Below, piece after piece: positions 59,417-64,000 of a stretch of 64,000 nucleotides of DNA. Positions within the stretch are counted from its first letter, which is position 1. Each line of letters opens with the position of its first letter. Position numbers and translations under genes: made by a program. The notes below the pieces were generated by a model. It ran no database searches. It saw only the letters and a program-made list of their open reading frames with translations, and was not told where the DNA came from. The stretch comes from Bacillota bacterium (GTDB lineage Bacteria; Bacillota; Clostridia; Christensenellales; Aristaeellaceae): contig JAEZIN010000028.1 in assembly GCA_023436585.1 (NCBI GenBank), forward strand, positions 186,001-250,000, read 5' to 3'.

Positions 59417-60760
59417 ATGAACTTTTCAGCGATGTCTTTTGAGCAATTGCTTGCCCAGGGCGGCCATAATTGTACATGCGGCCAGCATCACCAGACGGAT
59501 CTACAATACCTGAAAATCGAAGCTGGCGCGGTTCGCTATCTTCCGGAAGCGCTTGAACGGCTTCGTGTGCGCAAGCCCTTTATCGTTTGCGACAAAAACA
59601 CGCATCAGGCGGCATGGGGTCGCGTGGAGCCGGTTTTGCAAGCGGCAGGAATTCCCTATGTGCTCAACCGGCTGGAGGGGGATTTGCTGGAACCGGATGA
59701 GCATACGGTAGGCGCGCTGTGCATGGCGTTTGATCCAAGCTGCGATGTAGTGCTGGCCATTGGTTCCGGCGTGATCAATGACAGCTGCAAGGTGCTGGCT
59801 CATGCCGCCGGGCTTCGGAGCATGGTGGTGGCTACCGCTCCCTCCATGGATGGGTATGCGTCCAACTCCTCCTCCATGATCCAAAATCGGGTGAAGGTGA
59901 CCCTGTATAACGCCTGCCCGGCAGCCATTATCGCCGATACCGACATACTCAAGGATGCGCCGATGCGCATGCTGTGGGCCGGGCTTGGGGACATACTGGC
60001 CAAATATGTCTCCATCTGTGAATGGGGTATTTCCCATTTGGTCACCGGAGAATACTATTGCGAGAATGTGGCTGGCTTGGTGCGGCAGTCCCTGAAAAAG
60101 TGCGTGGAATCCGCCCAGGGGCTTATACGGCGTGATCCGGCCGCCATTTTGGCAATTACGGAAGGGCTGATGCTCTCGGGCATCGCCATGAGCTTTGCGC
60201 GCATTTCCCGTCCGGCTTCCGGATTGGAGCATTACTTCTCCCACATTTGGGAGATGATGGCCTTGGACCGGGGGCAGCACAGCGATTTTCACGGGATTCA
60301 GGTAGGCATTGGAACACACCTGACGCTTCGGCTTTACGATGACATCCGCAGAATTCAGCCCGATCGGCGCAAGGCGGAAGCGTTTGTGGCTTCCTTTGAC
60401 AACAGCGTGTGGGAAGCGCAAATGCGCGCAATCTTCGGGAAAGCTTCCGAAGTCATCATTTCTAGCGAGCATAATACCTACCGCAAGAACGATCCGGACC
60501 GTCATAAAACGAGGTTGAACAACATCCTTGACCACTGGGGGGAGATTCAGGATATCATTGCCCGGGAGCTGCCCCCTGCCGATGAGGTGGCTTCCTTGAT
60601 GCGCGGCCTTCAAATGCCGATGGTGCCTGCGGATATAGGCATCGGGCGGGAGGATGTGTATGCGGCCTTCATCGGCTCCAGGGATGTGCGCGATAAATAT
60701 CTGACCAGCTCGCTCTTGTGGGATCTGGGGCTGCTGCATGAAATGCGGCTGCCGGTCTGA
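59417..60760 (+). CDS. egsA: AraM/EgsA-type sn-glycerol-1-phosphate dehydrogenase
   Basis: Interconverts dihydroxyacetone phosphate and sn-glycerol 1-phosphate with NAD(P)H, as does B. subtilis AraM. The 447-residue protein belongs to the iron-containing/DHQ-synthase-like dehydrogenases: GSGVINDSCK binds the nucleotide, TAPSMDGYASNSSSM and the Asp/His residues in WAGLGDILAKY, HYFSHIWEM and HGIQVGIG form the metal site. AAAGGA precedes ATG 59417; an ATG at 59366 lies within the promoter. It is monocistronic and DeoR-controlled. Some homologues act on other polyol phosphates, so the substrate is not certain. Confidence 0.87.
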   Translation: MNFSAMSFEQLLAQGGHNCTCGQHHQTDLQYLKIEAGAVRYLPEALERLRVRKPFIVCDKNTHQAAWGRVEPVLQAAGIPYVLNRLEGDLLEPDEHTVGALCMAFDPSCDVVLAIGSGVINDSCKVLAHAAGLRSMVVATAPSMDGYASNSSSMIQNRVKVTLYNACPAAIIADTDILKDAPMRMLWAGLGDILAKYVSICEWGISHLVTGEYYCENVAGLVRQSLKKCVESAQGLIRRDPAAILAITEGLMLSGIAMSFARISRPASGLEHYFSHIWEMMALDRGQHSDFHGIQVGIGTHLTLRLYDDIRRIQPDRRKAEAFVASFDNSVWEAQMRAIFGKASEVIISSEHNTYRKNDPDRHKTRLNNILDHWGEIQDIIARELPPADEVASLMRGLQMPMVPADIGIGREDVYAAFIGSRDVRDKYLTSSLLWDLGLLHEMRLPV

Positions 60761-60856
60761 CATGCAGATCCCAGATCTTTCGTACCTGAAGCCATCTGCC
60801 TGTGCTCACTGTTGTTAGTTGCATAACAGCCTCAAGCATTTGTTTACCAGACGGGT

Positions 60857-60887
60857 AAGGGCCCGCCCTGTATGGGGCGGGTCCTTT
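60857..60887 (+). terminator. Terminator of the AraM-like gene
   Basis: A 12-bp stem including one G-T pair (60857-60868 with 60875-60886) with a six-base loop and TTT at the end. Confidence 0.65.
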
Positions 60888-60935
60888 ATGGTGCAGTCAC
60901 GATAGGGGGGTGGGGGAATCATAAAGGATGCCGGT

Positions 60936-62021
60936 CTATTCAACCTTTGTAAACAGGCAGGTATTATGGTCAACCTTGTGAAGAGAAACCATTCCGTATT
61001 GCTTGCCGCCGGTTATTCCGGATTGGGCAACATAGAAGAATCCATGACCCAGGGAAACAAAGCCTGTATCCGCTTTCCCCGGCATTTTGTCCACGCCCCA
61101 TATGCCGCTTCTTTCGTCGCAGGTTCCTTTCTCCTTCAGCGTCAGGCATAATCCCTTCACAAGGCCGTAACCCCGGCCTGTAAGTGTCAATGGTTTTTCT
61201 GCCGGCGCTGTCCCGCCGTCGATCAGATAAACGGGATAGTTGGGGAAGCGGTCCTTCTTTCCCTGGTAAACGATCAGCCAATAATCGCCCGTATCCTTGT
61301 CATATTCCAGGTTTTGCACGCCATAGGTTGTGTTGCCGGTATAGACGAACAGTTTGGCCGCGTATGCCGGTCCTTCCTCATGGGGGTTGTTTTGGTCAAA
61401 AGGCTTGGGGGAGAATGTATTGGGATCGAATGCCAGAATGACCTGGTAGTCGTTGTCATGGCGCCGGGTGTTTCCATAAATGCCATAAGCCAGCATCATG
61501 TATGTCTTTTGGGAAGCATCCCCTGGCAAGGTGCCGAAGGTAATGCCGTCTATGCCGCTGCAGCCATGGCGGTGGCCCATAGACGAGGCGGTGTTTTCAT
61601 GCTCGCCCGCGTCAAGGTCATCGCGGTAGTCCTTCACCACCTCACCCATGTACAGCGCCGTCATGATGCCGGAGGTTTTGTAGTCCATGTCCATCTCCGC
61701 CATTTTGGACGTATCAAAGACTGCCACATAGAACTTTTCTGCCGCCTTGTATTCCAAAGAGCCATAGACCTTGCCGCCATAAAAGGCCAGATCCCCCAAG
61801 TGCGCGCCGCCGCCCAAGATGCCGCCGGAGAGCAAGCCTGTCACACTGGCGGCAACCTGGCCGGTCTTCATGTCGATTTTGACCAGGCGATCGGTAAAGG
61901 AAGCATACAGAAAGTTTCTCTCATCATCGCAAACAACACCCTGCATGTGTCCGGCGGGGCTGCCCCAGGCACCGCAGGACAGCACCAGCGGAAGCCCGTT
62001 TTTAATAAGCCCGCAACTCAA
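60936..62021 (-). CDS. Beta-propeller-like protein of unknown function
   Basis: A 361-residue protein with repeated short blade-like stretches (FLYASFTDRLVKIDMKTGQVAA, VYGSLEYK, YGVQNLEYDKDTGDYWLIVYQG, GHGFFYVAQSG), typical of beta-propellers. It lacks a signal peptide. I do not recognise a specific family. Translation starts at TTG 62021, overlapping the oxidoreductase gene by 20 bases, with GAGGAAG nine bases upstream. The coupling suggests it works with the FAD enzyme, for example as partner or as a sugar lactonase-like enzyme, but no catalytic residues can be named. Confidence 0.7.
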   Translation of the reverse strand: MSCGLIKNGLPLVLSCGAWGSPAGHMQGVVCDDERNFLYASFTDRLVKIDMKTGQVAASVTGLLSGGILGGGAHLGDLAFYGGKVYGSLEYKAAEKFYVAVFDTSKMAEMDMDYKTSGIMTALYMGEVVKDYRDDLDAGEHENTASSMGHRHGCSGIDGITFGTLPGDASQKTYMMLAYGIYGNTRRHDNDYQVILAFDPNTFSPKPFDQNNPHEEGPAYAAKLFVYTGNTTYGVQNLEYDKDTGDYWLIVYQGKKDRFPNYPVYLIDGGTAPAEKPLTLTGRGYGLVKGLCLTLKEKGTCDERSGIWGVDKMPGKADTGFVSLGHGFFYVAQSGITGGKQYGMVSLHKVDHNTCLFTKVE

Positions 62022-63873
62022 AAATAGTCACTTCCTCTGCTCCATGGGTGGCAAAGCAACGGACCTCTACCCGGTCGCAGGCGGTTTCTCCAACTTCCAG
62101 CACGTTCAAACGCTGATGATTGCCGCGGATTTTGACCGTGCGGATGATCTCATCCTCTTTTAAAAGAACCACATCGTAATCCCTGACAAGCTCCTTGGGA
62201 ACGCCGGGGCGCTGCTGCTTTTGCCTGTTGGGGCTCATGGTGACGCGGATGGGGTAACAGAAATCGGAATGGAAGGTAAGGCGAAGCTCATGCAGTTTTT
62301 GGGTCTTCGGGAAGGTCATACACAGCGTTTCTCCCGCTTTGCCGATGCCATCGGAAACCCAGGCGTTGGATTCATCCCCCAGCCTTCTGGAAATGCCGTT
62401 GATCACCTTGGAAGGCTCGCACCCCTCCTTGTGGGAGGTGGCTGTAAAATGGGCCTTTTTTGCCAGATCCATCGGGTCCTCATTAACAAATCCGGGCAGG
62501 TAACCGTCGTCCTTTAAGATGATCTGCTGAAGTTCCTTGATGTGAGGCTGAAGCTCCTTGGGAGAAAGTCCGTATCTTGCGCACAGGGCAGCCGCCGTGC
62601 CCACTGCCTGACCGCCGATAGCACAGCAGCCGATGATCCTGGTGCTGGCCATGGCCAGTTTGCTGGCGCTGATGTCACGCCCTGCCATAAACAGGTTTTT
62701 AATGTTTTTGGAATAATAGCAGCGATAGGGAATGGTGTATACGCCACTGTAAAAACTGCAATCCGAAGGCAGCTTGTTAAAATCTAGAAGACCGTTGGCG
62801 GTGTGCAGGTCCACGCACCAGCCGCCATAGGCTACCGCATCCTCAAAGATGCGGTGGTCCAGGATGTCGTTTTCGGTCAGCATGTAATCGCCTGCCAGGC
62901 GGCGGCTTTCCCGCATCCCAGGCAGTGCGCCAACCCACTCCAGCGCAAAGTTTTCAGCGCCGTGATGGTGCACATTTTCATGATTGTTTTTGATATGATC
63001 CCATATGCCATAGGCGTACGCCATCAAATCGTCCCTGATTTTTTCATAATCCGGGATGATGTCGTCTCCTTCGCCCATCAATTCCAACCACCAATAGCCG
63101 TAATCGATACAGGCACTGCTGGTCATGGAGGTGCGGCGGTATTCCTCGGGGTCGGGAGATTCGCTTACATCGATCTTGTCCCGCATCTGAACACAGTGGA
63201 TTCGCTTGGCCAATTGGGCTTCGGTTAAGTGCTTGGCAAAGGAGGGTGGTGTGAAGGCCACGGGATGGCCCATATTCACGGCTTTCATCAGGATGGTGTT
63301 GCCCATTCGCTGGTTATTGGCCGTTTCTGGCGCATGAGGCTCGCGGAACTCGTCAAACCCCTCGCTGCCCTGCCGAAATTCCGCGCCGGCATAATAGCCC
63401 AGAGTGCCGTTGCCCGTGCAGTCTATGAACAGCGGCGCGGTGAATTTTAAGCGCATTTCCGTCGTTTCCTGCACGCAGAGGATGGCGGTTATCCTGTCTC
63501 CATCCGTTTCGCAGTCGTACATGCAGGTATTGAAATAAACGGTCAGATTCTTTTCCTTAAAGGCGGCTTCAAAGAGTACCATATCCCAAGTGGAATAGCT
63601 GAAGTTTTCATTCCTTGCTTTATTCTCCAGCATAAGCTCATATATAAGCCCCGATTCAGCGTAATCGGGCTGTTTCAGGCTCTGGTCAGCGCCTGAGATG
63701 TGGACCCTGATCTCGCTGGAGGCGTTGCCTCCCAGCATGGGCCGGGCGTGGACCAGGGCAGACTTTGCACCGTGTCTGGCTGCGGAAATGGCCGCACACA
63801 CGCCGGCCATGCCTCCCCCCACGATCACCACATCATATTGGTGCTCACGGTACCGTTCCAAAACCCTTTTCAT
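62002..63873 (-). CDS. FAD-dependent oxidoreductase with C-terminal discoidin-like domain
   Basis: A 623-residue flavoprotein related to the two at 1.3-4.0 kb. GGGMAG (residues 19-24) begins the FAD fold; MLGGNASSEIRVHISGA is the family block, and STRIIGCCAIGGQAVGTAAAL is the C-terminal FAD contact. Residues from about 480 on form a beta-rich F5/8 type C (discoidin)-like part usually found on secreted glycan-binding proteins, odd here because no signal peptide is present. GGAGG lies before the ATG. Substrate unknown; oxidation of a sugar moiety is inferred. Confidence 0.85.
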   Translation of the reverse strand: MKRVLERYREHQYDVVIVGGGMAGVCAAISAARHGAKSALVHARPMLGGNASSEIRVHISGADQSLKQPDYAESGLIYELMLENKARNENFSYSTWDMVLFEAAFKEKNLTVYFNTCMYDCETDGDRITAILCVQETTEMRLKFTAPLFIDCTGNGTLGYYAGAEFRQGSEGFDEFREPHAPETANNQRMGNTILMKAVNMGHPVAFTPPSFAKHLTEAQLAKRIHCVQMRDKIDVSESPDPEEYRRTSMTSSACIDYGYWWLELMGEGDDIIPDYEKIRDDLMAYAYGIWDHIKNNHENVHHHGAENFALEWVGALPGMRESRRLAGDYMLTENDILDHRIFEDAVAYGGWCVDLHTANGLLDFNKLPSDCSFYSGVYTIPYRCYYSKNIKNLFMAGRDISASKLAMASTRIIGCCAIGGQAVGTAAALCARYGLSPKELQPHIKELQQIILKDDGYLPGFVNEDPMDLAKKAHFTATSHKEGCEPSKVINGISRRLGDESNAWVSDGIGKAGETLCMTFPKTQKLHELRLTFHSDFCYPIRVTMSPNRQKQQRPGVPKELVRDYDVVLLKEDEIIRTVKIRGNHQRLNVLEVGETACDRVEVRCFATHGAEEVTIFELRAY

Positions 63874-63891
63874 AAATCCTCCGACAATGTG

Positions 63892-64000
63892 TTATTTGGC
63901 CAATGACAGCAGGTATTCGCCAACCTGATAGACATACCGTGCGGTCATATCCTTCAGGGCATCGGGCATTTTGTCATTCATCTTGATCTCATAGATCAGA
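63892..64000 (-). CDS. Cut-off gene, C-terminal 36 residues only
   Basis: An open minus-strand frame runs off the right edge and ends ...YVYQVGEYLLSLAK with stop at 63892, 18 bp before the oxidoreductase start. It is probably the upstream gene of the same operon. The piece is too short to name a family. Confidence 0.6.
   Translation of the reverse strand, partial: LIYEIKMNDKMPDALKDMTARYVYQVGEYLLSLAK

Noticed and set aside
59501..60763. A 420-codon open frame on the minus strand
   Set aside because: Antisense to the AraM-like dehydrogenase, which has full family motifs.

Overview
The window is a dense carbohydrate-utilisation region from what looks like a member of the Clostridia (Firmicutes). 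The evidence is strong AGGAGG-type ribosome sites, LplB/YtcP-type sugar permeases, YesM/YesN-type two-component genes, GntR, DeoR, IclR and AraR-like regulators, and roughly 50-60% GC by eye. An order such as Christensenellales is possible but not proven. I see no phage genes, insertion sequence, CRISPR array or intact RNA gene.

Layout. (1) 1-14.7 kb: a cut-off glycerate kinase; a minus-strand operon running from a solute-binding protein (9.9 kb) through two permeases and a large GH67-like protein to two FAD-dependent oxidoreductases (1.25 kb); then a plus-strand glyoxylate carboligase and a hydroxypyruvate-isomerase-like protein, an IclR repressor, a hydroxypyruvate reductase-like dehydrogenase, and (to 16.0 kb) a LarA-family racemase. 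Palindromes of the form TTTCA-N5-TGAAA lie at both divergent promoters and, slightly changed, on the iclR start, so these genes probably form one IclR regulon. (2) 16.3-35.9 kb: two more sugar ABC systems, four GH51-type proteins in all (one at 38.6 kb), an (alpha/alpha)6-barrel protein, a FadR-subfamily GntR regulator, and an operon of an SDR dehydrogenase, a split transketolase and a tartronate-semialdehyde-type reductase. An 18-bp palindrome centred on AC|GT occurs at three plus-strand promoters here, suggesting one GntR regulon. (3) 36-41.3 kb: a natural fusion of a DUF1537 four-carbon acid sugar kinase with a PdxA-type dehydrogenase, a GH51 arabinofuranosidase, and a divergent ArsR-like regulator. 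(4) 41.3-42.5 kb: a gene-poor stretch carrying the degenerate 5' part of a tRNA-Ser(UGA).

(5) 42.5-51.4 kb, visibly more GC-rich: an AraR-like repressor divergent from an ABC importer operon that also encodes a PHP-domain hydrolase, a GH38-like DUF5054 protein and a PhnP-like metallo-beta-lactamase-fold hydrolase. (6) 51.7-58.2 kb, convergent with it: histidine kinase, binding protein, two permeases, a second metallo-beta-lactamase-fold hydrolase, response regulator. (7) 58.3-64 kb: a remnant of an amidohydrolase gene, a DeoR repressor divergent from an AraM-type glycerol-1-phosphate dehydrogenase, then a minus-strand operon with a beta-propeller-like protein, a third FAD oxidoreductase with a C-terminal lectin-like part, and a cut-off gene.

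How it fits together. The window encodes five complete binding-protein/permease sets and no ATPase, so a shared ATPase must be elsewhere. None of the five binding proteins has a lipobox cysteine. Arabinofuranosidases point to arabinose-containing plant polysaccharide as one food source, yet araA, araB and araD are absent. Instead the cytoplasmic enzymes lead to two- and three-carbon intermediates: glyoxylate, tartronate semialdehyde, hydroxypyruvate, D-glycerate and dihydroxyacetone phosphate. The exact substrates are inferred, not shown.
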